Origin: Microglena sp. YARC
Lineage: Eukaryota; Chlorophyta; Chlorophyceae; Chlamydomonadales; Chlamydomonadaceae
Assembly (NCBI GenBank): GCA_022414725.1
Contig: CM039464.1
Location: 51,540,017-51,604,016, forward strand
Length of the DNA stretch: 64,000 bases
Reading direction: 5' to 3'
The first letter of the stretch is position 1, and every line of letters begins with the position of its first letter. The translations under genes and the position numbers were made by a program. Below are positions 22,081 to 31,331 of the stretch, in pieces. The notes beneath the pieces were generated by a model. That model had not been told where the DNA came from and ran no database searches. It saw nothing but the letters and a program-made list of their open reading frames with translations.

Positions 22081-23174
22081 ATCCACCTCCTGGTTATGGG
22101 ACGGGGTATAATAACTAGGGACCGGCATACCATTTGATGTTGGCCAAAAGGCGAGTATGATATCATATGATACCGGTATCATACAGTGCATCATGACCCC
22201 CCACCCCTGTAAGTATAGGCTTGTTAAAAAGTCTTTGGATTTTTCTAAAAAATAAATCAGGACAGCAACATTCTTAAACCACACAGGTACTATGCAGGAT
22301 GAGTGCTTGTGTGATGATTTGTTTTATGCATGTCCCATCATATTGTAAGAAGCCTTGACAAGGAAGATGTAAAGCAGTTGGTATTTTTTCCATTGGGCTA
22401 GTCAAGTAACATGGGTGCTTGGGGCATGCCACAAGTCCCTTATAGTACACAATGCACCCCCTCCCCAAATGACCTATTACATGCATGGATGTATCCAGAG
22501 GTCCAGGCTACTTCACATGGTGTGGTACTCTGATGTTGGTGTGTGCTGTGGGCACACATGCTCACTTGGATGCCTCCAGTCTCTATTTCCCTAGTATCCT
22601 ACATGAGCACTTGGCACCTTGCATGGAACCCCATCCCCAAGAGACAGTTCAGATTTGAATTGGTGTATCCTGTGCATGCAACATGAGTCTGGTATACCAA
22701 CTATGCGGGAAGCACTTGAATCCCACCATGCTACGACATGCTCGCGGGGGCTTGAAAGCGGCGAAATACAAAAACGGCCGAAACCACGAGGTATAGATCA
22801 AAAATAAAAGCTCTTCCACAGGACCTGGCTCGGGTATTGGAGAAAGATGAAGTGTAGCGCAGTAAGTTGGCGACGAGAATTCCCCAAATAGCCCAGTGTG
22901 GATGGCTACAGGTACGGAAAAGCTTGTTAGCCCAATTAATTTTCGTCAGCACAGGGACTTTTGAACAAGCCTAGTATATAGTTGACATATGTAAATCTTT
23001 ACAACTTACAACCAGGCGTGGAGTTAAGAGAGACCTCAAGTTTGCTTGCGTTGGGGAAGGCTACTGTGGGTATTTGTTTTCACAGAGCGCTGCTGCACCT
23101 GAGCTCGGGCTGCCATGCGACGGCGGCAGAAATCCTGAAGGTATTTGTTTAGTGTTTCATCACGTTTCAACGAA

Positions 23175-23226
23175 TGGCTTATTGGTAGAGCTCACTGAAT
23201 CAATGAAGGCGCGGGGTTTAAATCCC
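23175..23226 (+). other. tRNA-like pol III A and B boxes (possible SINE head or tRNA relic)
   Basis: TGGCTTATTGGTAGAG fits an A box and GGGTTTAAATCCC fits a B box about 35 nt further on. The D arm can pair, but no good anticodon or acceptor stem forms, so this is not a functional tRNA. A tRNA-derived SINE or relic is possible. The copy in unit 3 is 24219 bp further on. Confidence 0.35.
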
Positions 23227-23394
23227 TACAGGTGCGCTTTAGTTTTCGCGGTCGCTGTCAACCGCCATGGTAGCTTTGTCCAGGTAAACTAGCATCCCGT
23301 CCCCTACCGCCATAAGACGGGGCTCCCTTAATACCACGCTCTACCAGGCGTTATCATTACTTTAGTGCTTCTTTAAATTAGCCCCTCCTGGTAA

Positions 23395-23935
23395 GCTAGA
23401 GTCGGGCTTGATTGTTCTAGGCTGGTAAATTCCTAACAGCCTATTTGGCTACCCAAACTGTACCATACATACAGACATGGCGTGGTGGGGACTAGTGCGT
23501 AATGTGTTTCTTTCAGCCAGACTCTCCTGGTAATCTAGAGCAGGGTACTACATTTTGTCAAATTGGTCAGCACTAAAAGCGCACAAACGTCAAATTGGTC
23601 AGCGCTTTGTAGAAAAAGCTCAAAAACTGCGCGCTGTGCCCACAGGGGGATGAAAAAAATGCGCGAAACACGCAGTGGGGCTTGAAAAGCGTGCGCGAAA
23701 TCGCGCTGCCGCGCGCGCTTTGTAGTACCCTGATCTAGAGTTGAGCTTGATTTTCCGTGGTTGGGCAATTCCTTACAGCCTATTTGGCTACCCTTACTGT
23801 ACCATACATCCAAACATGGCGTTGTGGGGACTAGTGCGTAAAGTAATTCTTTCAACCAGATTTTCCGTGGTTGGGCAAGTCCTTAGAGCTGATTTGGCTA
23901 CCCCTGGACTGTAATATACATACGTAGTAATTTCT
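23395..23935 (-). repeat. Three copies of the dispersed ATTTGGCTACCC repeat around the MITE
   Basis: Copies at about 23395-23480, 23755-23840 and 23855-23935 share a G-G-(T/C)-A-A-x-T-C-C-T-T-A-(C/G)-A-G core, then ATTTGGCTACCC and a CATACAT end. Inverse copies lie at 3487-3515, 6355-6385, 8562-8594 and 12752-12783. It is a short dispersed family that occurs in both introns and intergenic DNA. Confidence 0.7.
23533..23740. mobile_element. hAT-type MITE, second insertion
   Basis: The element 23541-23732 (192 bp) begins CAGGGTACTACA and ends TGTAGTACCCTG. It is flanked by perfect 8-bp repeats ATCTAGAG at 23533-23540 and 23733-23740. Its termini and interior (GCGC-rich, CAAATTGGTCAG) relate it to the element at 3140-3327, yet the site and duplication differ, so it is an independent insertion. 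Confidence 0.92.
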
Positions 23936-24059
23936 CCACATTTCTTTCTGGACCCTCGGTGGTGCTGCTTTGTGTAAGAGGTCCCACGTCCTAGGACGAA
24001 AAGCAAGGGCAGTTGGCTTGCCACCAAACTGGCCAGGCCTGGGTCGCTGCTTTGTGTAA

Positions 24060-24310
24060 GGGGTCCATTGCCACCACCACCACCATCCACCACCACCCGA
24101 ACCCCTAAAGGTACCTGGTGAAGCTCGCCGAGTGGTCCATTGCCACCACCCACCACCACCACCAACAACAACAACCCAATCCCTAAAGGTACCTGGTGAA
24201 GCTAGCCGAGTGGTCCATTGCCACCACCACCCACCACCACCACCACCACCACCAACAACAACAACAACCCAATCCCTGAAGGTACCTGGTGAAGCTAGCC
24301 GAGGGGTCAA
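24060..24310 (-). repeat. Tandem copies of a splice-donor region with CCACCA tracts
   Basis: Three full copies and the used one share, on the minus strand, an exon end reading A-(M/I)-D-(H/P)-S-A-S-F-T followed by the donor GTACCTT and a TTGTTGTTG/GGTGGTGG tract. All copies keep the same coding phase. Units 1 and 3 differ in the length of the CAA and CCA tracts (compare 48290-48525). Confidence 0.75.
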
Positions 24311-24404
24311 TTGCCTCCCTATTGCCTGCACTGCTCCCTTGGCCGTTGGTTGGTGCGACGTGTCTCCACATTACCTTCCACTCTTCGCTATCTTCAGGAC
24401 ACAC
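24286..24404 (-). CDS. Array gene exon, unit 1 (VCPEDSEEW exon)
   Basis: This 119-nt exon has acceptor ACTCAAAG and donor GTACCTTC. It encodes VCPEDSEEWKVMWRHVAPTN followed by a Ser/Gly-rich segment ending DPSASFTR, in phase 0 to 2. The counterpart in unit 4 (59702-59859) reads CPDDSEGWKVTWRCVPPSNG. Conservation of the amino acids across two diverged units supports coding. Function is not recognised. Confidence 0.55.
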
Positions 24405-24509
24405 CTTTGAGTTTGGGTACAGGTTCAGGTTCAGGATTGGGTTTAGGTTTGGTTTTGGTTTTGGTGTTGGGGCATGAGCTATAGCTGAGGTTAGGGGTAG
24501 GAGGGTATA

Positions 24510-24720
24510 GGATGGGAACCACTGTTTTGTTTCCGACAGCGGGTCGACATTCCGTCGCTGCATGGCGACGCATGGGTCTGGCTTAACTAGTCAGAAACGC
24601 CCCCCAAACACCTCTGGCACTGCGCTTTGCGCTCCCCAGGGTTCGGGGGCAGCCCCGTCGCACTGGAATCGCACCGAGTCACTGAATTAGCGACGCGTCG
24701 CAAGAAAAAACAGTGATGTG
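24510..24720. repeat. About 200-bp GC-rich repeat element, unit 1
   Basis: It contains CGTCGCTGCATGGCGACGCA, CACTGGAATCGCACCGAG and the palindrome GCGACGCGTCGC near its right end. It recurs twice in unit 2 (35890-36085, 36190-36395), once in unit 3 (about 48735-48945) and twice in unit 4 (59995-60180, 60300-60500). The nature of the element is not recognised. Confidence 0.65.
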
Positions 24721-24734
24721 AAGGCATGGTCATG

Positions 24735-25045
24735 TCACTTGGGTTTGGGTTTGAGTTTGGGTTTGAATGTTAATTTGGGTTAGGGTTTGGATTTAGGTTT
24801 GGGTGTGGGTTTCGGTTTGAATTTGTTTTCGGTTTAAGTTTGAATTTGGGTTAGGGTTGGGGTTTGAATTGGGGTTTGAATTTGGGTTTGGGTTTGAATT
24901 GGGGTTTGGATTGGGGTTTGGATTTGGGTTTGAATTGGGGTTTGAATTGGGGTTTGGATTTGGGTTGAATTGGGGTTTGAATTTGGGTTTGAATTTGGAT
25001 TTGGGTTTGAGTTGGGGTTCGAATTGTGGTTTCGGTTTGGGGCTT
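24735..25045. repeat. Telomere-like (TTTGGG)n / TTGGGGTTTGAA tract, unit 1
   Basis: Degenerate GGGTTT hexamers with GGGTTAGGGTTT islands grade into a TTGGGGTTTGAA 12-mer. It recurs at 48960-49270 (unit 3). Related tracts form the core of the 120-bp repeats in units 2 and 4. It resembles interstitial telomeric repeat but is too degenerate to be a telomere. Confidence 0.75.
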
Positions 25046-25282
25046 GAGATTTAGGATAAGGAGGTTGTAGGTGAGGTAAGGGGTAGGAGGGTATAAGATG
25101 GGAAGCCATGGGCATGTCAAAGGGGGTCCTTCTATATGGTCAGAAAGATTTTAGAATTCAACGTATGCAATTTCTACTCAGCTTGTCCGAAAAAGTAATA
25201 ACTTCGTTTTAATGCCCATTTCTTTGTGGCAAGTGTCACTTCTAGCCTTAAGCTACCCCCCGACTAGATAACAAACACTTAC

Positions 25283-25336
25283 CTCATACTCTCCCCCCAT
25301 AGGGCCCTTGGATGTGTAGTGGCAGGCCATCTTGTC
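25283..25336 (-). CDS. Cassette exon a, unit 1
   Basis: It encodes DKMACHYTSKGPMGGEYE between acceptor GATAAAG and the consensus donor GTAAGTG. It is a symmetric phase 0-0 exon of exactly 18 codons. The same exon occurs at 49508-49561 and 61181-61234. Confidence 0.55.
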
Positions 25337-25757
25337 CTTTATCCCGTGGGGTGGTTGGGGGATGGGGTGGGGTGGTGGGCAAAAACTCACCCCATACTCT
25401 CCCCCCTTAGGGCCCCTGGATGTTTAGTAGCAGGCCATCTTGTCCTATACCCCCCAGGCCTCTTAAAGACCGAGATCCATTCCTATTATTTCCTTTCATC
25501 AGGAATCTACCGCTTTGTTTATACTGTTATACCACCACCACCACCATCACTACCACCACCACCATCCCCCAGCCCTCTTAAAGACCTAATTTACACCAAG
25601 AGGCTTCTTACACTAAACCCTATCCAGGGGGGGGGGGGGGGGGGGCATGTGGGTGTGCCTGCAGGTGTTTAGCTGGCGGTCAACAAGAACTGCCTTAATC
25701 CCCCCAGCCCTCTACAATACATGATTAACACTAAGGCTTCATATACTGAACACTCAC

Positions 25758-25811
25758 CTCATACTCTCCCCCCATAGGGCCCCTGCTTTTGTAGTGGCAG
25801 TCCATCTTGTC
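25758..25811 (-). CDS. Cassette exon b, unit 1
   Basis: It encodes DKMDCHYKSRGPMGGEYE, phase 0-0, with donor GTGAGTG. The changes from cassette a are mostly conservative (Ala to Asp, Thr to Lys, Lys to Arg). The counterpart in unit 3 is 49982-50035. Confidence 0.55.
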
Positions 25812-25865
25812 CTTTATCCCGTGGGGTGGTTGGGGGATGGGGTGGGGTGGTGGGCAAACATTCAC

Positions 25866-25919
25866 ATCATACTCTCCCCCCATAGGGCCCCTGCTTGTGT
25901 AATGGCAGTCCATCCTGTC
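25866..25919 (-). CDS. Cassette exon c, unit 1
   Basis: It encodes DRMDCHYTSRGPMGGEYD, phase 0-0, with a weaker donor GTGAATG. The counterpart in unit 3 is 50090-50143. Confidence 0.5.
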
Positions 25920-26162
25920 CTTTATCCCGTGGGGTGGTTGGGGGATGGGGTGGGGTAGTGGGCAAACAATCACCTCAAACTTTCCACCCCCATAGGGACC
26001 CTGCTTGAGTAGTGGCAGTCCATCTTGTCCTTTATCTCCCAGCCCTCTTAAATATATGATTAACTGATTTACCGGATTAACACCAAGGCTTCTTCTACTA
26101 AGCACTCACCGCATACTTTCCCCCTTAGGGCCCTTGAATGTGTAATGAGAACTAACACTCAC

Positions 26163-26323
26163 CTCATAGTCCCCCCCCATAGGGCCCATGGATTTGTATC
26201 CAGTCTCCATCTTCTCCTCAATCTCCTCCTCCTCCAACCCCCAAGGGTTCTTTTTATAGAAAATCTCATGAGCATGGTCTTGTGCTTCAGCCGCCGTTGC
26301 AAAGACACCATGGTGCTTCATGT
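26163..26323 (-). CDS. KNPWGL exon, unit 1
   Basis: This 161-nt exon has acceptor CCCCCCAG and donor GTGAGTG. It encodes HGVFATAAEAQDHAHEIFY, then KKNPWGLEEEEIEEKMETGY and a last segment (KSMGPMGGDYE) that matches the cassette exons. It therefore looks like the parent or a fusion of cassette and helical segment. Its core resembles the exon at 34821-34992 (AQDRALALFFNKNPWGLPKD). The family is not recognised. Confidence 0.6.
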
Positions 26324-26913
26324 CTGGGGGGCAATAGCTGGAGGGTGTGCGGGTGCAGGTGGGGGGGCAGGCTTAATGGCTTATTTATCCAATATTCCTG
26401 TTTACAACAACACCTCCCCAGCATGCGCTTGTGCATCAATGGCTGTTGCAAAGACACCATGGCTTCTAACTTTTGGGGGGCTTCTCAGGGATTTGTTTGT
26501 TAAAATATGAAAGTGGGTTGTTTCTAGCTTCATGGTCTTAAGCTTCCTCCAGGGACAGCGATTATACAGCTTTTCACATATTTAATAGCTTTTTAGGGCC
26601 ATTTAGGGCATATTGTGTGTGTGTGGGCAGGGGGGGGTCTTTATGGCGGCAATGGGGGCCAAAACGGGATCACAAACAGCGATCGCTATATATAGCGGGG
26701 AAAATATCCCAGGGGCTTCTGCAGGTGGAGGGTCAGCCCTAGAGGTTAGTGTTTAGTAGGTTTGCTTGACTGTACACCGAGGCGTGGCTATAGCTGTATG
26801 ACCTTATATTCCTGTATAAAACAACACCTCCCCAGCATGATCTAACACTTCCCGTACCGCTTGTACATCTGCCTGCTAGTGTGTCCTGTTCATTAGTCCC
26901 CCTTGAGTCCTAC

Positions 26914-27084
26914 CTGTGCCATCCATCAGGTGGGTATCCAAACATGGAGGATACAACGAATGTGGCACCACTTCCACTGGCAGGCACACTTCTCGTACCG
27001 CTTGTACCGCCTGCCTTGGGGGCAGCCTTGGCCTGTTGGGTCTTTTGAGCTTTAAGCTGCTTTGCGCTTTGCTTTGGCTTGGCC
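26914..27084 (-). CDS. Lys/Gln-rich exon ending GATFVVSSMFGY, unit 1
   Basis: This 171-nt exon has acceptor CCTCGAG and donor GTAGGACTC. It encodes QSAKQLKAQKTQQAKAAPKA, a Gly/Thr/Ser linker, then GATFVVSSMFGYPPDGWH. The exon is intact in units 1, 3 (51139-51309) and 4 (62549-62719, ending SSSYGNSPNGFYR), but one base is missing in unit 2 (38447-38616). Amino-acid-level conservation between units supports coding. Confidence 0.6.
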
Positions 27085-27285
27085 CTCGAGGCAGGGGGTG
27101 CGCTTACTTTGGTTGGCTTGGCCCTCGAGGCAGGGGGTGCGCTTACTTTGGTTGGCTTGGCCCTCGAGGCAGGGGGTGCGCTTACTTTGGTTGGCTTGGC
27201 CCTCGAGGCAGGGGGTGCGCTTACTTTGGTTGGCTTGGCCCTCGAGGCAGGGGGTGCGCTTACTTTCGTTGGCTTGGCCCTGAGA
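27085..27285 (-). repeat. 45-bp tandem repeat at the acceptor of the Lys/Gln exon
   Basis: Five copies of a unit with CTTGGCCCTCGAGGCAGGGG and TGCGCTTACTTTGGTTGG. On the minus strand each copy contains the CTCGAG acceptor, the first 16 bases of an exon (GGCCAAGCCAACCAAA) and a GTAAGC donor. The repeat is open in one frame as a 15-residue unit. It is identical in unit 3 (51310-51510). Confidence 0.8.
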
Positions 27286-27289
27286 GGGG

Positions 27290-27840
27290 GATGAAGTTAG
27301 TTCGTAAGACTTGGCTTGGCTCCGAATGGGGAATGAAGGTAGTAAGAAGTCAGGAAGGATGGGCCCTTCCTTTGGTTGGCTTGGATCTGAATGGGGGATG
27401 AACATGGTAAGACTGGGATTGGACCTGAATGGGGGATGGACATAGTAAGGCTTGGCTTGGCTCCGAATGGGGAATGAAGGTAGTGAGAAGTCAGGCAGGG
27501 GGGACGCTTCCTTTGGTTGACTTGGATCTGAATGAGGAATGAACATAGTAAGACTGGGATTGGACCTGCATGTCGGATGAGGGTAGTAAGACTTGGCTTG
27601 GCTCCGAATGGGGAATGAAGGTAGTGAGAAGTCAGGCAGGGGGGACGCTTCTTTTGGTTGACTTGGATCTGAATGGGGAATGAACATAGTAAGACTGGGA
27701 TTGGACCTGCATGTCGGATGAGGGTAGTAAGACTTGGCTTGGCTCCGAATGGGGAATGATGGTAGTGAGAAGTCAGGCAGGGGGGACGCTTCGTTCCTTT
27801 GGTTGACTTGGATCTGAATTGGGAATGATCTTATCCATAG
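27290..27840 (-). repeat. About 138-bp tandem repeat, open on the minus strand
   Basis: Units contain GGCTTGGCTCCGAATGGGGA and GGTTGACTTGGATCTGAAT. Unit 1 has one more copy than unit 3, which accounts for a 139-bp shift in the duplication offset. The minus frame is open for 272 codons across this and the 45-bp repeat (46-residue periods with PDFSLPSFPIRSQAK). Whether it is exon or intron is unclear. Confidence 0.8.
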
Positions 27841-27882
27841 TACAAATGTAGAGTCATATCCTCCCCCCAAATGTGGGATGAA

Positions 27883-28196
27883 CTTACTGTGAGCGATAAC
27901 GATCCTCGCGTCCCCCTATCGGCCACCACGTTTTCCTCGTTGGTTACAATTGGCGGAGTTGGAGAGGGCCTGCTTGGAACGAATCTTTGCTCAAGCACCC
28001 CGAGTCCGATCCCCGCTAGAACCAAAGTGCAGGTCGCCTGCCTAAGGACATCTCCTTGGACGGAAGGGGACCTGGCCGGTCCGGACGTGCACACCGATAG
28101 TGGGCGTCGGTCTTTCGTAAGGGGGTGAAGTGTGAGCGATACCGATCCTCACGTCCCCCTATCGGTCACCACGTTATCCTCATTGGTTACACTTAC
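27883..28196 (+). mobile_element. Miniature LTR element (TRIM-like), 304 bp, with 5-bp target duplication
   Basis: Two 61-bp direct repeats at 27888-27948 and 28131-28191 both start TGTGAGCGATA, end GGTTACA (TG...CA) and differ at about five sites. Next to the left repeat is TGGCGGAGTTGGAGAGG, which begins TGG like a tRNA primer-binding site. A purine run (AAGGGGGTGAAG) precedes the right repeat. The direct repeat CTTAC flanks the whole at 27883-27887 and 28192-28196. Unit 2 has the empty site near 39135. It has no coding capacity for reverse transcriptase. Confidence 0.85.
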
Positions 28197-28554
28197 CCCC
28201 AGCTACCTGTGGGGGATAAACTTATCCAACTAACCCATGGGGGATGAATTCACTCCCATGAATGGGGTATGAAATTGCCCATCTTCCCCGCAAATGTGTA
28301 ACAAAGCAACTATAACTACATGTGTATAGACATCACACCCCTAGGCGAAGCCACTTAACGACGCTGCATTTTTAACAGATGCAATACCCCTGAACTCTAA
28401 CAACCATTTTATTTGATCGCACCTGACTGATGTTGCCCCTTGTGCCCCTCGCCCTCTCTGTTGCCCTCTCTCTTGTGCAAGAGCACATACAAGTGCATTT
28501 TAAAAGATGGAACACCCCTAAACTCTAACACCCATTTTATCTGTATTGCAAATC

Positions 28555-28919
28555 GGGGGGTTCTCCGGCACCCTTTTATTCGTCTTGAAAAGGTGCAGAA
28601 TGGGTTCAGAAAAGCACTCTTTTCTTTCCGGCTACTAGCACCAGCTTCTAGGCAGCTCCCTGAGCCAGCCCTGGGCTAAGCCTCAAAATTGAAGCTGCGC
28701 CAGAAAGCTGATTACGTTAGCTCCTAGGTGTAATAGGTTGCTTTAGGTTTGGGGGATTGGCCAGCCAGGGGAGCTGCCTAGAACGAAGCTGCTGCGTCAG
28801 CTTCAAGGTGCACTAGGTTGCCTTAGGTTTGGGTGATTAGCCAGCCAGGGGAGCTGCCTAGAAGCTGCTGCTCGTAGCCGAAAAGAAAAACTTTGCAGAA
28901 AAGGGTGCCGAGGACCCTC
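28555..28919. repeat. Foldback element, unit 1
   Basis: The left arm (28555-28665, with CCGGCACCCTTTT, TTTCTTTCCGGCTA and CAGCTTCTAGGCAGCT) is the imperfect inverse of the right arm (28845-28919). Between them are two direct copies of GCCAGCCAGGGGAGCTGCC. Copies lie at 39505-39864, 52641-53008 and 63618-63978. A target duplication was not resolved, though GCATCG occurs near both ends in unit 2. Confidence 0.65.
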
Positions 28920-29556
28920 ATAAAGTGCATCGTGATCGAACCTCGCTGCTGTTGCGCCTTGCCTATTGGCAATCTCCTAGAATAATTCATACATTCAAAT
29001 TCATATCACAAAAATCACAACTTCGCACCTCACTGCTGTTGCGCCTTCTGCTGTCACCTCTTGCCCATTTTTTTGCACGGCAGTTCGCTTTGTGCGGGCC
29101 ATCCTGGTGCAGCTGGATGGATGGCCAGAGGGAAAGAGGTAGGGGAGGAGGGGGAGTAAGGTGGGGTGGGATCGGGTGGGGTTGGGGGGTGAGGGTGTGG
29201 ATGTAAATGCGGATGTGGATGTTAGATGTTAGATGTTGTAGATGTTAGATGTTGTAGATGTTGGGTTGGGTTGGGTTGGGAACATGGGGTGGGAAGGTGG
29301 GGGTGGAGGTGGGGGTGGGGGTTCTTGGGGGTTGGGTCGTGGGGTGAGGTGGGGTGTTTCATATCTTCCTGGGGGATAGGTTAATATCGTCCTGACGAAA
29401 TTTCTCCTGTTAGCAACAAGCCTGCTCAACCCGAGATGCAAGACGACTCCAACCGGCAAGCGGATTGGACGTGGGCGGGGAAGCGGGGGGTAACGCGTTC
29501 GACGGGGGTAACACGTATAAGGTTGCTTCTTAAGTGATCAACCACAGGGAACTCAC

Positions 29557-29640
29557 CGTGGCGAGGAGGATGTTGGGTTGAGAGCGTGCAGCAGGAAAAG
29601 AAAAGTTTGAAGCAGCGCTCTTGATTTTGCGTGCGAAACT
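29557..29640 (-). CDS. Possible array gene exon with donor GTGAGTTCC, unit 1
   Basis: On the minus strand the end ARSQPNILLAT is followed by a consensus donor, GTGAGTTCC. The same end with the same donor is found in unit 2 (about 40730-40850) and unit 3 (about 53645-53730). The 5' border is uncertain, so the start given is only the first plausible AG. Function unknown. Confidence 0.3.
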
Positions 29641-30809
29641 GTGGATCGATTTCAGACCAAGTTCCTTTTTTATAATCATGTCCGCCGTGCTACGTGCTGC
29701 GCGTGCTGCGATGTAGGGGGGACGGCCCCCAGGGCAGGGACTGCCCCCCCCTCTCTCTCCCCCGCGATGCAAGCCATAGCTGCAAGTTGGGGGAGAATTT
29801 TCTTAAGATATTTTTGGCGGAGCCCCCTCTTCAAGGGGGCGGAGCCCCAGGGTTACCTTTTTGTCCGACCGACCGCGACCGTCTGACCGAGATGAAGCCC
29901 GACACGTCAGCCAACGGTCTCGTAATTAACTCGCTTCCGTTGCCACCTGTCGCTCCGTCGAGAAAGCCTCTCCGCCAATTTGTTACGTCGCATTGCGAAG
30001 CTGTATAGCACTTGCCGACGAATACGGTACCTACCAGAAAGCATATCACGGCCCGGGTAGTTGCCTTGCCGTTGGTAAAAGGGGTTCAGACGAACAGCAA
30101 TATCATTGAATCACCAGTCCGGTACCCATTGTCCCATTTTACTCGCCTTAAGAATTGGCAAGATTAAGTATTGGCAAATGTGATTTCCCCCTAAAAGCGT
30201 GTCTCATAAAAGCATGGCAAAACTAACTTGGCAAAGGGGTTCCTGGCTTGGACTGATTCAAGTTGAGACCTAAAATCCAGTTGGCAAATCGTCGTTTCCC
30301 TTACACGTTTACTGTTACACGTTTACTTAGATAGTCTGCCCAAGCTTGCTTTAAAACAATTTGAAATTCAAACCAGGAGCTTTGGCGAGTTAACAATAGA
30401 GTCAGGAGGCGAGAGCAAATAGGACAGCAAGGAGAATTCAAATATAAGGGTATAGATATGTTTATGGTGCTGTAGTTAAGCTATGTAACCAAGTTCAAGT
30501 TCAAGACAGTGGATAGAGATAGGGAATACCTGCGTTGCGTTACAATTGTCATAGGAAGGCCAGTTTTGACGCAAGACAAGCCCACACCACAACTTACGAG
30601 GGGGTCTTGCAACTACCGGTATTTGAATTTATTTAAATACTGCCAAACATGGTGAGTAGCTGTACAGGCTGGAGCCATGTAAGTTATGCCGTCACTTGCC
30701 GTCATCTGATGTTTCAAGCCAACCGCGCACTGATCATTTGATATCATGTTTCCGATCCCTACATGTAACCGAGCTCAAGTTCAAGTTCCAACTATTATAT
30801 ATATAGTGG

Positions 30810-31260
30810 AGGACGAGATGGGAAAATACAGAGGAAGAGAGAACGGGGCGGGGTGGGTGGAGGGGGGTGGGGGTGGGGTCTCACAACTATCCTCTTGCTA
30901 GTAAAGGAAGAGATGGGAAAAGACAAGAAGAAGAGAACGGGGGCGGGGTGGGGTAAGGTTGGAGGGGTGGGTGGTGGGGTGGAGGGGGGATTGGGGTGGG
31001 GTCCTACAACTATCATATGTATACTGGAGGAAGAGATGGGAAAAGACAGAGGAAGAGTGAACGGGGGCGGGGTGAGTGGGGTTGGGTTGTGTGTGGGGGC
31101 TAGGGTTGGAGGGGTGGAATGGGGTGGGGGATGGGATCTTACAACTATCCTCCTGGTAGCGGAGGAAGAGATGGGAGAATACAGAGTAAGAGAGAACTTA
31201 GGCGGAGTGGTGGGTGGTGGGTGTACGGGTGGAGTAGGGGGTAGGGGCCTTACAACTAGC
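30810..31260. repeat. G-rich tandem repeat with GGAAGAGATGGGAAAAGACA units, unit 1
   Basis: Four units of about 110 bp alternate GGAAGAGATGGGAAAAGACA, a GGGGCGGGGTG-rich part and ACAACTATCCTC. The same block is at 43415-43880 (unit 2) and 54898-55350 (unit 3). It directly follows the long exon on the minus strand, so it would be intronic. Confidence 0.8.
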
Positions 31261-31331
31261 CTCTCGTACCGGTAACCAAAAAGAATGCAAAGGATAGGAA
31301 TTATAATATTCCCAATTTCCTGGGCACTTAC

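Larger units (their letters stand above)
25270..26160 (-). repeat. Tandem array of 54-nt cassette exons, unit 1
   Basis: Six diverged copies of one 54-nt exon, each with its own acceptor (ending GATAAAG in the best copies) and donor (GTAAGTG, GTGAGTG or GTGAATG), separated by short introns. Intact copies are at 25283-25336, 25758-25811 and 25866-25919. Copies near 25393, 25972 and 26109 carry a stop, a 2-nt gain or a truncation. All intact copies start and end in phase 0. Confidence 0.7.

Noticed and set aside
22619..23292. Identical ORFs at 22619, 23074 and their partners at 46838, 47293
   Set aside because: They are identical only because of the duplication. There is no family similarity or splice support, and a MITE and tRNA-like boxes lie nearby.
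24735..25045. A true telomere or chromosome end
   Set aside because: The repeat is degenerate, internal to a multi-copy unit and flanked on both sides by ordinary sequence.
27871..28128. 85-codon plus-strand ORF conserved in units 1 and 3
   Set aside because: It lies inside the miniature LTR element, and the conservation only reflects the recent segmental duplication.
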